This document shows positions 8,050 to 15,970 of a stretch of DNA of 64,000 nt, in pieces. The notes below the pieces were generated by a model. The model saw nothing but the letters and a program-made list of their open reading frames with translations, was not told where the DNA came from and ran no database searches. Each line of letters begins with the position of its first letter. Positions within the stretch are counted from its first letter, which is position 1. The position numbers and the translations under genes were made by a program. Source of the DNA: Planctomycetota bacterium (GTDB taxonomy: Bacteria; Planctomycetota; B15-G4); contig JAJDEP010000016.1 of assembly GCA_029259715.1 (NCBI GenBank), positions 1 to 64,000 of the forward strand, given 5' to 3'.

Positions 8050-8941
8050 GTGCAGACATCTCTGCGGGCGCTTGCTCGGCGTCTCCGGCGAGTCGCGACC
8101 GCTGCTCTTCCGTCAACACCTGTGCCGCGGCGCCTACGCTGCGGATGAAGGCCAGCCGTCGTTCCGCCTGCAGGTTGGCGATCTCGCGCACCGTGTCCTC
8201 GATGGCCTGGGCATCGGGCGCGTCGGAGCTGGTCTGCGTCCACAACTCCTGCTCCGCGTCTTCGATGCGTCGCTCGAGGGTCGCCTGCTCAAGCATGCCG
8301 GCCTCCCGGATCTCGGCCAGGCGCTTGAGCTGCTCGGGCGTCGATTCCAGGTGCTCGGCATGGTCGAGGAAGTGCGCCGTCGCGCCCACATGATAGATGT
8401 GCGAAATGCCGGGGAAGCCGGGGAGGCTGGTCAGGAATTCACCCGGGCGCATGCCGCGCATGCGACCCATCATCTGCATGCCGTCGCCCATGCCCATGCC
8501 GGACATGCCTTGCATGCCGTCGCCCATGCCCATGCCGGACATGCCTTGCATGCCGTCGCCCATGCCCTTGCCGGACATGCCTTGCATGCCGTCGCCCATG
8601 CCCTTGCCGGACATGCCCTGCATGCCGCCGCCCATGCCCATGCCGGACATGCCTTGCATGCCGCCGCCCATGCCCTTGCCGCCCATGCCCATGCCGGACA
8701 TGCCCTGCATGCCACCATCCATGCTTCCGGACGCTGGAGCCTTGTCTGTGGTGTGACCGCCTGCAAGCGCCGCTTCCAGTCGGGCAACCTGGGCGCGCAG
8801 TTCAGCGATCTGACCTTGCAGGTCCTGTGCTTCCGGTTGTGCCGAGTGGCCCTGATGTGCCGTGTCCTGGGCGAGAGTCGCCGGGGCTGTGATCAGAATG
8901 GTGAACACGCCGAGCGTGATGAGTGCCTGAGAGGATTTCAT
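8039..8941 (-). CDS. exported Met-rich repeat protein, Spy/CpxP (LTxxQ)-like
   Basis: The protein is 300 residues from the ATG at 8941, chosen because AAGGAGGGG stands just before it; an ATG at 8956 would lie inside that ribosome site. After a signal peptide and a short coiled-coil stretch (QGQIAELRAQVARLEAALAG) there is a run of 12-residue repeats of the type GMQGMSGMGMGD, rich in Met. The C-terminal 130 residues are helical and end in VLTEEQRSRLAG, the LTxxQ motif of the Spy/CpxP/ZraP family of periplasmic metal-stress chaperones. Methionine arrays bind Cu(I), as in CopA- and CusB-type proteins. A role in periplasmic copper buffering is inferred from this and from the island. Confidence 0.8.
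   Translation of the reverse strand: MKSSQALITLGVFTILITAPATLAQDTAHQGHSAQPEAQDLQGQIAELRAQVARLEAALAGGHTTDKAPASGSMDGGMQGMSGMGMGGKGMGGGMQGMSGMGMGGGMQGMSGKGMGDGMQGMSGKGMGDGMQGMSGMGMGDGMQGMSGMGMGDGMQMMGRMRGMRPGEFLTSLPGFPGISHIYHVGATAHFLDHAEHLESTPEQLKRLAEIREAGMLEQATLERRIEDAEQELWTQTSSDAPDAQAIEDTVREIANLQAERRLAFIRSVGAAAQVLTEEQRSRLAGDAEQAPAEMSAHEH
8473..8715 (-). repeat. in-frame 36-bp tandem repeat encoding Met-rich units
   Basis: About six units of 36 bases, each coding for 12 residues of the GMQGMSG(M/K)GMG(D/G) type, are read on the minus strand inside the Spy-like gene. One unit has a five-residue insertion. Units differ mainly by Met/Lys and Asp/Gly changes, which suggests expansion by unequal recombination followed by drift. 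It is not a CRISPR array, as there are no spacers. Confidence 0.9.
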
Positions 8942-8990
8942 GTCCCCTCCTTTCATTATTGAATTTGTTCTCGAGTGGGTCGGTCCTGAA

Positions 8991-9986
8991 TCAGTAGCCG
9001 TAGGCCTTGGCTTCGAGAATCAGCCGATGTGTTTCGTGTGTACGCTTGTTCTCGGGATCGAGTTCGCAGGCGGCGTTGCAGTACTCCTCGGCCTTGGAGA
9101 TGGAGGTGCGCTGCAGTTGGATCGAGGCCGCATCCAGGTAGGCTGTGACCAGCTTGGCCTTCACGCGCTTTCGCAAGGCTTCCGAGCGGTAACTGAGCTG
9201 CTCTTCGCCGATGACGACGGGAATGGACTGGGCGCCCTCCCAGCCCTTGCGGTAGTAGCGGATGGCTCGGTCGAGGGCACGACGGTCGGAGCTGGCAGAA
9301 TTGGTGCTGCCGATGTGGCCGCCGGCCTTACGGAGCACGGCATCGCCCTTGGTCATATTCTTCTCGATGGCGTCGAGCGTGCGCGAGACTTTCTCAATGG
9401 GAATGGTCTTGACGGCGATGTCGGCGGAGGCCCCGGCTAGACGGTGGGCTTCGTCCATCATTTGCGCCGCCTCTTCGGCCGCATTCGTCCGGGGATAGAG
9501 TTCCTCGATCGTATGGAGGTACGTGAGGGCGGAGTTTGCGTTGCCGTCCTCGAGTAGATCCCGCGCCGATTGGAGGATCTCCCCGGCGATCCGTTCCCTC
9601 AGGTCCCGCACGCGCTGGTCGATCATGCGTGCGCGACCGGGGGCGAGATCCTTGGCGGCCAGGTACTCGGCGATGGCGATGCCGTCCAGCCCGGCGTCCG
9701 CAGCCAGTTCCGCCAGGCGCATGCGACCCTCCGGGTTCGCATGATCGGTCCGACGCTCATGGATCCAGTAGAGCGAGGCCGGCTCGATCTCCTCCTGCCG
9801 AAAGAGCTTTTCGCTCTCTCGGGGGAATCGGATCAGGACGGCGATGGTGGCGCCGCCATCACGGAGCTCCACCTCTCCGACGACGACCGCGCCGCTGCGG
9901 AGCGTCACGCTCTCGGACGCCGAGAGCGGTGCCGTGAGGAATGCCATCAGCGCCACGACCAGCAGTATTTTCAATGTGTTCTTCAT
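8991..9986 (-). CDS. exported helical repeat (TPR-like) protein, unknown function
   Basis: The protein has 331 residues and a clean signal peptide (LLVVALMAFLTAPLSASES). A short N-terminal beta-rich part follows (VTLRSGAVVVGEVELRDGG), like the small domains that often precede tetratricopeptide repeats in secreted proteins. The rest is helical: EDGNANSALTYLHTIEELYP and ISKAEEYCNAACELDPENK are TPR-like helices. No catalytic motif is visible. It lies between the TolC-like gene, 19 bases upstream, and the Met-rich protein, 49 bases downstream, so it is probably an accessory periplasmic factor of the efflux and metal-resistance operon. I do not recognise a named family. Confidence 0.7.
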   Translation of the reverse strand: MKNTLKILLVVALMAFLTAPLSASESVTLRSGAVVVGEVELRDGGATIAVLIRFPRESEKLFRQEEIEPASLYWIHERRTDHANPEGRMRLAELAADAGLDGIAIAEYLAAKDLAPGRARMIDQRVRDLRERIAGEILQSARDLLEDGNANSALTYLHTIEELYPRTNAAEEAAQMMDEAHRLAGASADIAVKTIPIEKVSRTLDAIEKNMTKGDAVLRKAGGHIGSTNSASSDRRALDRAIRYYRKGWEGAQSIPVVIGEEQLSYRSEALRKRVKAKLVTAYLDAASIQLQRTSISKAEEYCNAACELDPENKRTHETHRLILEAKAYGY

Positions 9987-10005
9987 GATTGATCATCCTT
10001 CGTGC

Positions 10006-11364
10006 CTACTCCGAGGAGCCGCCGCGTAGCGCCAGCTCGAGGCCGCGACGAGCGGCGTTGACGCCGCCTCGTGCGCGCACCACGGCCATGCGTGTCTCCA
10101 GCAGCAAGGCTTCGGACTCGAACATGTCGATGGGGGCCACCTGCATGGCCTGGTTGCGGTCACGCATGTACGCCAGGGCCCGGTGAGCCGACGGGAGCCC
10201 GGACTCGGTGAGCGTCCCGAGGCTCTGACGGGCGCGGTCGTACCCGCGGAACCGATCGAGCAGTTCCTTCACCGCTATCTGCCGCCGAGCGGTCAGTTGC
10301 TGGACGGCCTGCTCGATCTCGAACTCGGCGCGTGCGATGCCGGCCTGATTCCGGTCGAAGATGGGCAGGTCCACCGACACGACCGGGCCGATCGAGTCCT
10401 CGTCTCCGCGGGTCTCCTTGAACACGCCATCCCGGCCGACGCCCAGGGCCACCTGGTTCCAGACGAGGGACTCCTGCAATCCGAGGTTGCGGCTCAAGCG
10501 CTCGACCTCCGCTTCGGCCATGGCGAGATCGAGCCGCTCGGTCAGTCCCGTCGCCAGGGCTTCCGCCTCGGTGAGGTCGAGCGGGGGATACTCGGCGAGC
10601 GAGGCGTCGGCGCCCACATGCTCCGCGGCGGACCGCAGGCCGAGCACGCGGTCGAAGTCGGTCTCGGCCTCCGTCACGACCTGCTCGAACTCATGCACGC
10701 CGACCTCGGTCTCGGCCAGGCGCAGCTCCGCCTCGTCGACGAGTCGGGCGTCGTCGAGGCCGTGATCGAAGCGGATCTCGCGGCGCCGGTCCTCCTTGCG
10801 GCGGACGTCGACGAGTTCGCGGGCAAGTGACAATTCCTCACGGCTCTGCACGACCCGGTCCCAGGCGTGGGCGGCATCGATGGCGGCCATCATCACGTCG
10901 AGGGCGACGCCGTACTCGGTGAGGCGCGCGTCGAGGGCCGCGACTTCCTTGCGCCGCGGGAGCGTCCACAGGTCCGACAGCCACCCGACGAGGCCGATGC
11001 TGCTGTCACCCGTCCGGCGTGGCGAAGCCCAGTAGATGTCGAGGACGGGATTCGTCGGCAACGAAGCCTCCACGACATCCGCTGCGGCGATGCCGATGTC
11101 GGCGAGCCTCGCCTGGAGCGCGGGATTGTTGAGGACGGCGATGCGGACGGCCTCGTCCCTCGACAGCCCGTCGGCGAGCAGCGCCTCGACGAGTTCCCGG
11201 ATCTGCGCAGCTTCGGCCTCGTTGCGCACCCACACAACGTCCGCTTCCGTGCGCGTCGCGCTGAGCGAGCGCACGTGCTCCAGCCCCGGCGCCGGATCGA
11301 CCGTCGCACACGCATCCAATGCCAAGGCCGCAATCAGCAGCGACACGCCGCGCAGGAGCGTCAT
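10006..11364 (-). CDS. TolC-like outer-membrane efflux lipoprotein
   Basis: The protein is 452 residues from the ATG at 11364, which overlaps the TGA of the multicopper oxidase (ATGA) and follows AAGGAGGAACGGGT. A signal peptide ends in a lipobox (LDACATV). The remainder has the two-fold helical pattern of the outer-membrane efflux family: long coiled-coil helices such as VESEALLLETRMAVVRARGG near the end, and the AIRLAVLNNPALQA-like motif at the beginning (EAVRIAVLNNPALQARLADI). Together with P-type ATPases and periplasmic metal proteins it could export copper across the outer membrane. No RND pump or adaptor gene is seen in this window, so the partner is missing or is encoded elsewhere. Confidence 0.88.
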   Translation of the reverse strand: MTLLRGVSLLIAALALDACATVDPAPGLEHVRSLSATRTEADVVWVRNEAEAAQIRELVEALLADGLSRDEAVRIAVLNNPALQARLADIGIAAADVVEASLPTNPVLDIYWASPRRTGDSSIGLVGWLSDLWTLPRRKEVAALDARLTEYGVALDVMMAAIDAAHAWDRVVQSREELSLARELVDVRRKEDRRREIRFDHGLDDARLVDEAELRLAETEVGVHEFEQVVTEAETDFDRVLGLRSAAEHVGADASLAEYPPLDLTEAEALATGLTERLDLAMAEAEVERLSRNLGLQESLVWNQVALGVGRDGVFKETRGDEDSIGPVVSVDLPIFDRNQAGIARAEFEIEQAVQQLTARRQIAVKELLDRFRGYDRARQSLGTLTESGLPSAHRALAYMRDRNQAMQVAPIDMFESEALLLETRMAVVRARGGVNAARRGLELALRGGSSE

Positions 11365-12623
11365 ACCCGTTCCTCCTTGGGCGGGTAGGTCCACGGCGCG
11401 TTCGGATCTTTCGGGTCGTAACCCGGATTCCGGGGGGCGACATGGATGTGGGTGAACATGCCCTCCGCCGGCGCGATGCCCATCGGTTGGTCGGGCATCT
11501 GATTCATGAGGTGATGCAGCACGTGGCAGTGCATGCGCCACGTGCCCGGATTCCACGCCACGAACTCGATGTCGCGACTCTCGCCGGGTCCGACGGTGAC
11601 CGTGACGTCCTTCCACCGCGCGGACTTGGGGATCGGCCCGCCCGTGGTGCCCACGACCTCGAACACGTGCCCATGCATATGGATCGGGTGGTAGAGCAGG
11701 CTGAAGTTGGCGAAGCGGATGCGCACGCGGTCGCCTTGCTGGACTTCGAGCATCGGCATGTCGGGTGCTGAGAGACCGTTGAAGGTCGCGTAGGCCGACT
11801 CCATCGGGGCGACATCGGGGTTGGGGTTGCCCGGCTTGAAGGCCCACTGCTGCAGGACGATGGCGAAGTCCTTGTCGGGAACCACGTCTTCCCGCTTGGG
11901 ATGCACCACGAACAGTCCGCTCAGGCCCAGGGCCTCCTGCTTCATCACGTTGAAGCCGGTGTGGTACATGAGCGTGCCCGACTGGATCAGGTCGAACTCG
12001 TAGACCTGGGTCTCGCCGGGCAGCACGGGTCGCCGGGCCTCGAAGGGGTGGTAACCCGCGGCGCCGTCTTCCGTGAACGGCAGTTCGAAGCCGTGCCAAT
12101 GGATGGACGTCGGCTCGGGCAGCTCGTTCTTGAGGACGATGCGGACGCGATCACCTTCGCGGGCCTCGAGCGTCGGACCGGGGGTGCGCCCGTTGTAGCC
12201 CCAGGCCAACATCTCCTTGGGTTGGGTCGGGCGCGGGAAGAAGCGTCGGTGCTCGGGGGGGAGGCCCATGCGTGCGTGCATGGCGGCCTCGCCGGAGCCA
12301 TGGGTGAGCGCGACCTCCACGGGCTGCGCGAAGAGTCGGAACACCTTCACGTTGCCGTCCGTCTCGTGACCGAGGGGGGCGATGCCGGGGGTGAGGATGC
12401 GTCCCATCTGCTGGCCGGTCCGAGACGGTGGCGGCGAAGTCGTGATCGAGGGGTCGCTGCGCGGAAAGCGATCTTCCAGCGGGTCCATGGTCATGCCGGG
12501 CATGTGTTCGTCGTCTCCCCGACGGCCGCCGAGGAGTGGCGGGCCGGCGCGGACGGATCCTGCGAGGCCGAGGCTCGCGAGTCCCGCGGCTCCGAAGAAC
12601 GCTCTCCTGCTCATGCGTGCCAT
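11361..12623 (-). CDS. Tat-exported multicopper oxidase
   Basis: The protein is 420 residues from the ATG at 12623; the twin-arginine motif SRRAFFGAAGL follows at once. Four copper motifs can be located: HWHGFE (about 175-180), MYHTGFN (about 220), HPIHMHGHVFEV near 320-330, and WRMHCHVLHHLMNQM at about 373-387. Motifs one, three and four carry the usual ligands, but motif two reads H-T-G instead of H-x-H, so one type-3 copper ligand appears to be missing. CueO/CopA-like enzymes oxidise Cu(I) in the periplasm, and the surrounding copper genes support that role. It lies upstream of, and overlaps, the TolC-like gene. The longer in-frame start at 12677 would put 18 residues before the Tat signal. 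Confidence 0.88.
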   Translation of the reverse strand: MARMSRRAFFGAAGLASLGLAGSVRAGPPLLGGRRGDDEHMPGMTMDPLEDRFPRSDPSITTSPPPSRTGQQMGRILTPGIAPLGHETDGNVKVFRLFAQPVEVALTHGSGEAAMHARMGLPPEHRRFFPRPTQPKEMLAWGYNGRTPGPTLEAREGDRVRIVLKNELPEPTSIHWHGFELPFTEDGAAGYHPFEARRPVLPGETQVYEFDLIQSGTLMYHTGFNVMKQEALGLSGLFVVHPKREDVVPDKDFAIVLQQWAFKPGNPNPDVAPMESAYATFNGLSAPDMPMLEVQQGDRVRIRFANFSLLYHPIHMHGHVFEVVGTTGGPIPKSARWKDVTVTVGPGESRDIEFVAWNPGTWRMHCHVLHHLMNQMPDQPMGIAPAEGMFTHIHVAPRNPGYDPKDPNAPWTYPPKEERV

Positions 12624-12785
12624 GGCGTCTCGGCTCCCTCGGGGGTTTCGGCGTTCCCACCCATCACTCGCATCCACATCACGCCACCGTCAAGGTCAAA
12701 GCCGTATCTAGCGCGCGCCGCCGAGAAAGGCTGAATCAACGTGTAATGATCGGCGGTGCCTCGCGTCGCAGCGTTCGTTGGCGAC

Positions 12786-13352
12786 TCAGTTCTCACTGCA
12801 ATCACAGTCGACTCCTTGTTCTCGGGCGCAAGTCCCGCAGAGTTTTGTCAACGCTCGGCCGAGGGCCAAATGTGCACGGTGCAGCCGGACCCGTGCGTAG
12901 TTCGGGGTCACGTTTTGATGGCTGGCGAGCGACGCCGGGGTTTCTCCCCGCAGGTCGACACGATCGATCGCTTCGCGATAGGACGAGCGCAGCTGGTGCA
13001 GCGCCACGAAGACGCACGCGCAGGGATGCGGCCGGAGATGTTCGGGCAACTCCCGCGGTTCGGCCTGGCCCATCGCATCTGAGAGTGGCAACAGATGTTC
13101 CGGCGATCGTCGTAGGTGAGAACTCGCTTGTCTCATGACGATCGTCTGAAACCACGCGCGAAGTTTGTCGAGGTCCTCGAGTCGGGATAGGCGTTCGAAG
13201 GCCAACAAGGTTGCTTCCTGCAACAGGTCTTCGGCGTCCTCACCCACCCACCGGCTCAGGCTGGCCAGGATGCGTGGGCGCTCGCGGATGAGGAGCGCGG
13301 TCAAGCGTTCGCGTGCCTGTGCGTCATTGCGTTCGGCAGCCGCGCCCGTCAC
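12786..13352 (-). CDS. ECF sigma factor with Cys-rich ends (CorE-like)
   Basis: The protein has 188 residues. Region 2 is recognisable ([21 protein letters not shown], then [19 protein letters not shown]) and region 4 is degenerate but present ([19 protein letters not shown], then [18 protein letters not shown]). Six cysteines occur: 111 and 113 in HPCACVF between the two regions, 172 and 175 in LCGTC, and 183 and 185 in DCDC at the end. A C-terminal Cys-rich domain is the hallmark of CorE-type sigma factors of Myxococcus, which sense copper directly without an anti-sigma factor. The stop-start overlap with the copper ATPase (4 bases) supports a copper-sensing role. No anti-sigma gene is adjacent. 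I infer the CorE relationship from the cysteine layout only. Confidence 0.85.
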   Translation of the reverse strand: MTGAAAERNDAQARERLTALLIRERPRILASLSRWVGEDAEDLLQEATLLAFERLSRLEDLDKLRAWFQTIVMRQASSHLRRSPEHLLPLSDAMGQAEPRELPEHLRPHPCACVFVALHQLRSSYREAIDRVDLRGETPASLASHQNVTPNYARVRLHRAHLALGRALTKLCGTCAREQGVDCDCSEN

Positions 13353-15580
13353 AGCTCAACCCGCTTCAGGCGCAGTGCGTTGCCGATCACCGAGAGGGAG
13401 CTGAGGGCCATGGCACCGGCCGCGATCATGGGGCTGAGCAGCAGGCCGAAGGCCGGATAGAGGACACCGGCGGCGAGGGGCACGCCGAGCGCGTTGTAGC
13501 CGAAGGCGAAGACGAGGTTCTGGCGGATGTTGGCCATCGTTGCGTGGCTGAGCCTGCGCGCCCTGGCGATGCCACGCAGGTCGGCGCGCACCAACGTCAC
13601 GCCGGCGCTCTCCATGGCGATGTCGGTGCCCGTGCCCATGGCGATGCCCACCTGGGCCCGGGCCAGCGCGGGCGCATCGTTGATGCCGTCTCCTGCCATG
13701 GCCACGATCGCGCCCGCTTGCTGGAGTCGCTCGACCTCCTCGACCTTCTGTTCCGGCAGGACGTCGGCAATGACCTCGTCGAGTCCGAGCTTGCGAGCGA
13801 CTGCGTGCGCCGTGATCGCGTTGTCTCCCGTGAGGACGACGATGCGCAGGCCTTCAGCATGGAGTTGCTCGACGGCTTCGCGGCTTGTTTCCCGGATGGG
13901 GTCGGCCACGCTTACGAGGCCCGCGAGTTCGCCGTCAACGGCCACGAACATGGCGGTCTGCCCCTCGGCCCGCAGGGCGTCGGCGGCCTCGTGGTGACCA
14001 GACGGATCGACGCCCTCGTCCTCCATCAGCCGGCGGTTTCCGAGGAGCACGTCTCGCCCTGCCACTCGGCCGTGTACGCCCTTGCCGGTCACGGAGTCGA
14101 AGTGTTCGGCGTCAGAGAGCGTGATGCCCCGGTCTTGGGCGCCGGCCACGATGGCGGCCGCGAGGGGATGCTCGCTGCCTCGTTCCAGACTGCCGGCCAG
14201 ATGCAGGATGTCCTGCTCGCTGAAGCCATCGGCCGGGAGGACGCCCGACAGTTTCGGGCGACCCTCGGTGAGCGTGCCCGTCTTGTCGACGACGAGGGTG
14301 TCCACCGTGCGCATGACCTCGACGGCCTCGGCGTCGCGGAACAGCACGCCCTCACGCGCGCCCCGGCCGGTGGCGACCATGATGGACATGGGTGTGGCGA
14401 GGCCGAGCGCGCAGGGACAGGCGATGATCAGCACGGCCACGGCGGTGATGAGCGCGTGGGCCAGGCGCGGCTCGGGTCCCACGAGAGCCCAGGTCGCAAA
14501 AGCCAAGACGGCGACGGCGATGACCGCAGGGACGAAGTAGCCGGCCACGACGTCCACGAGCTTCTGGATGGGGGCGCGGCTGCGTTGCGCGTTGGCGACC
14601 ATCTCGACGATGCGCGCCAGGACCGTTTCGCTGCCGACCTTGCGGGCCTCCATGAGCAGCGCTCCGGTGCCGTTCACCGTGGCGCCGATCAGGTCATCGC
14701 CGGGGCTCTTCTCCACGGGGATGGGCTCTCCGCTCACCATCGATTCATCCACGGTGCTGCGGCCGTCGAGGACGTTGCCGTCGACGGGGACCCTCTCGCC
14801 CGGACGCACCCGCAGGTGCTGTCCCGGCTCGACGGATTCGAGCGGCACGTCCTCCTCACGGCCGTCCTCGCGGACGAGGCGCGCCGTCTTGGGAGCGAGG
14901 CCGAGGAGCTCCTGGATGGCGGAGCTGGTGCGCCTGCGCGCCCGCAGCTCGAGGACCTGGCCGAGGAGCACGAGCGTGACGATCACCGCCGCCGCCTCGA
15001 AGTACACGTCGACGACGCCGTCCGCCCCGCGGGCCGATGCTGGAAACACGTCCGGCACGAGCATCGCGGCCACGCTGAACAGGTAGGCCACTCCCACGCC
15101 CAGTCCGATCAGCGTGAACATGTTGAAGTTGCGCGTGACCACCGATTGCCAGGCTCGTGTGAAGAAGGGCCAGGCTCCCCAGAGCACCACCGGCGTCGCG
15201 AGCGCCAGTTCGAACCACGACAAAGTTCGTCTCGGGGCAAGGGCATCGAGGGGCTGTCCCGGCAGCATGTCGCCCATGGCGAGGACGAAGACCGGAACGG
15301 TCAGCGCCGCGCTCACCCACAGGCGCCGCTGCATGTCCCGCAGCTCGGCATCCTCGGGATCGGCTGCGGACGGGGCCACCGGCTCGAGCGCCATGCCGCA
15401 CTTCGGGCAGCTTCCCGGGCCGTCCTGCCTCACCTCAGGGTGCATGGGGCAGGTGTAGGCCCGCTCGGTGTCGCCCTCTCGCGCCCCGGACTCGTCGCCC
15501 GCGATCGTGGTTGCTCGTGGAAGCGCCGGGCCGTCAGAGCGAAACTGGGTGGTCATCGGCTTGTACGCACTCGACCCCAT
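13349..15580 (-). CDS. copA: Cu+-type P1B ATPase with N-terminal YHS-like metal site
   Basis: The protein has 743 residues. The N-terminus carries the heavy-metal-binding module CPMHPEV...SCPKCGM (44-63). Six or more membrane helices, the actuator motif DESMVSGEP (278-286), the metal site CPC (388-390), the phosphorylated Asp in DKTGTLTEG (432) and [12 protein letters not shown] follow. The last helix has [15 protein letters not shown], as in copper-exporting members. Function: ATP-driven export of Cu(I) out of the cytoplasm. It is the first gene of the minus-strand arm, divergent from csoR, and shares the operator-like palindrome at 15604-15620. A second ATG at 15556 is a possible start; neither has a strong ribosome site. 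It overlaps the sigma factor gene by 4 bases. Confidence 0.95.
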   Translation of the reverse strand: MGSSAYKPMTTQFRSDGPALPRATTIAGDESGAREGDTERAYTCPMHPEVRQDGPGSCPKCGMALEPVAPSAADPEDAELRDMQRRLWVSAALTVPVFVLAMGDMLPGQPLDALAPRRTLSWFELALATPVVLWGAWPFFTRAWQSVVTRNFNMFTLIGLGVGVAYLFSVAAMLVPDVFPASARGADGVVDVYFEAAAVIVTLVLLGQVLELRARRRTSSAIQELLGLAPKTARLVREDGREEDVPLESVEPGQHLRVRPGERVPVDGNVLDGRSTVDESMVSGEPIPVEKSPGDDLIGATVNGTGALLMEARKVGSETVLARIVEMVANAQRSRAPIQKLVDVVAGYFVPAVIAVAVLAFATWALVGPEPRLAHALITAVAVLIIACPCALGLATPMSIMVATGRGAREGVLFRDAEAVEVMRTVDTLVVDKTGTLTEGRPKLSGVLPADGFSEQDILHLAGSLERGSEHPLAAAIVAGAQDRGITLSDAEHFDSVTGKGVHGRVAGRDVLLGNRRLMEDEGVDPSGHHEAADALRAEGQTAMFVAVDGELAGLVSVADPIRETSREAVEQLHAEGLRIVVLTGDNAITAHAVARKLGLDEVIADVLPEQKVEEVERLQQAGAIVAMAGDGINDAPALARAQVGIAMGTGTDIAMESAGVTLVRADLRGIARARRLSHATMANIRQNLVFAFGYNALGVPLAAGVLYPAFGLLLSPMIAAGAMALSSLSVIGNALRLKRVEL

Positions 15581-15603
15581 GGCTGCGGATCACAGAGGTT
15601 TGT

Positions 15604-15620
15604 ATACCCATGGGGGGTAT
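15604..15620. promoter_or_regulatory. CsoR-type operator in the copA/csoR divergent promoter
   Basis: The sequence ATACCCATGGGGGGTAT is an imperfect inverted repeat (ATACCC facing GGGTAT with a G-tract). CsoR operators are A/T-flanked G-tract palindromes of the same kind. It lies 24 bases from the copA start and 18 bases before csoR, so binding would repress both arms until copper is present. This is inferred from the layout and the csoR gene next to it. Confidence 0.75.
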
Positions 15621-15637
15621 CATGACTCGGAGACCCC

Positions 15638-15958
15638 ATGCTTCGCGATCAGCAAAAGGACGAAGTCCTGAAGCGCCTACGGCGCATCGAGGGCCAAGTC
15701 GGCGGTATCCACCGGATGATCGACGAGGACAAGTACTGCATTGACGTCCTGATCCAGTTTGCGGCGGTTCAGGGCGCCATGGGCCAGGTCAGTCGAATCA
15801 TCCTCAGCAACCACATCGATACATGCATCCGGGAGGCCTTCGAGCACGGGGACCAGACGAAACACGACCGCATGATCGAGGAGCTGATGGATGTGTTCGC
15901 GCGCTACGCAAAGGTGGGGCCCTTCCAGGCTCGGGGATCAGAGGACGTGACGACGTAA
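15638..15958 (+). CDS. csoR: CsoR-family copper-sensing repressor
   Basis: The protein has 106 residues and is all-helical. It begins with LKRLRRIEGQVGGIHRMI, the family signature. The copper ligands Cys34 (DKYCIDVL), His59 and Cys63 (SNHIDTC) occupy the positions of the Cys-His-Cys site of Mycobacterium CsoR. The rest (AAVQGAMGQVSRIIL) is the second helix of the four-helix tetramer. Function: represses copper export genes in the apo form and lets go of DNA when Cu(I) binds. It is the first gene of the plus-strand arm and stands 57 bases from copA. ATG follows CGGAG at a suitable distance. A nickel or arsenic-type RcnR relative is unlikely because the His2-Cys ligand set of those is absent. 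Confidence 0.93.
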   Translation: MLRDQQKDEVLKRLRRIEGQVGGIHRMIDEDKYCIDVLIQFAAVQGAMGQVSRIILSNHIDTCIREAFEHGDQTKHDRMIEELMDVFARYAKVGPFQARGSEDVTT

Positions 15959-15970
15959 TGGGGTGACGAG

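Noticed and set aside
8473-8715. regular 36-bp repeats as a CRISPR array
   Set aside because: Repeats are contiguous without spacers, keep the reading frame and encode Met-rich units.
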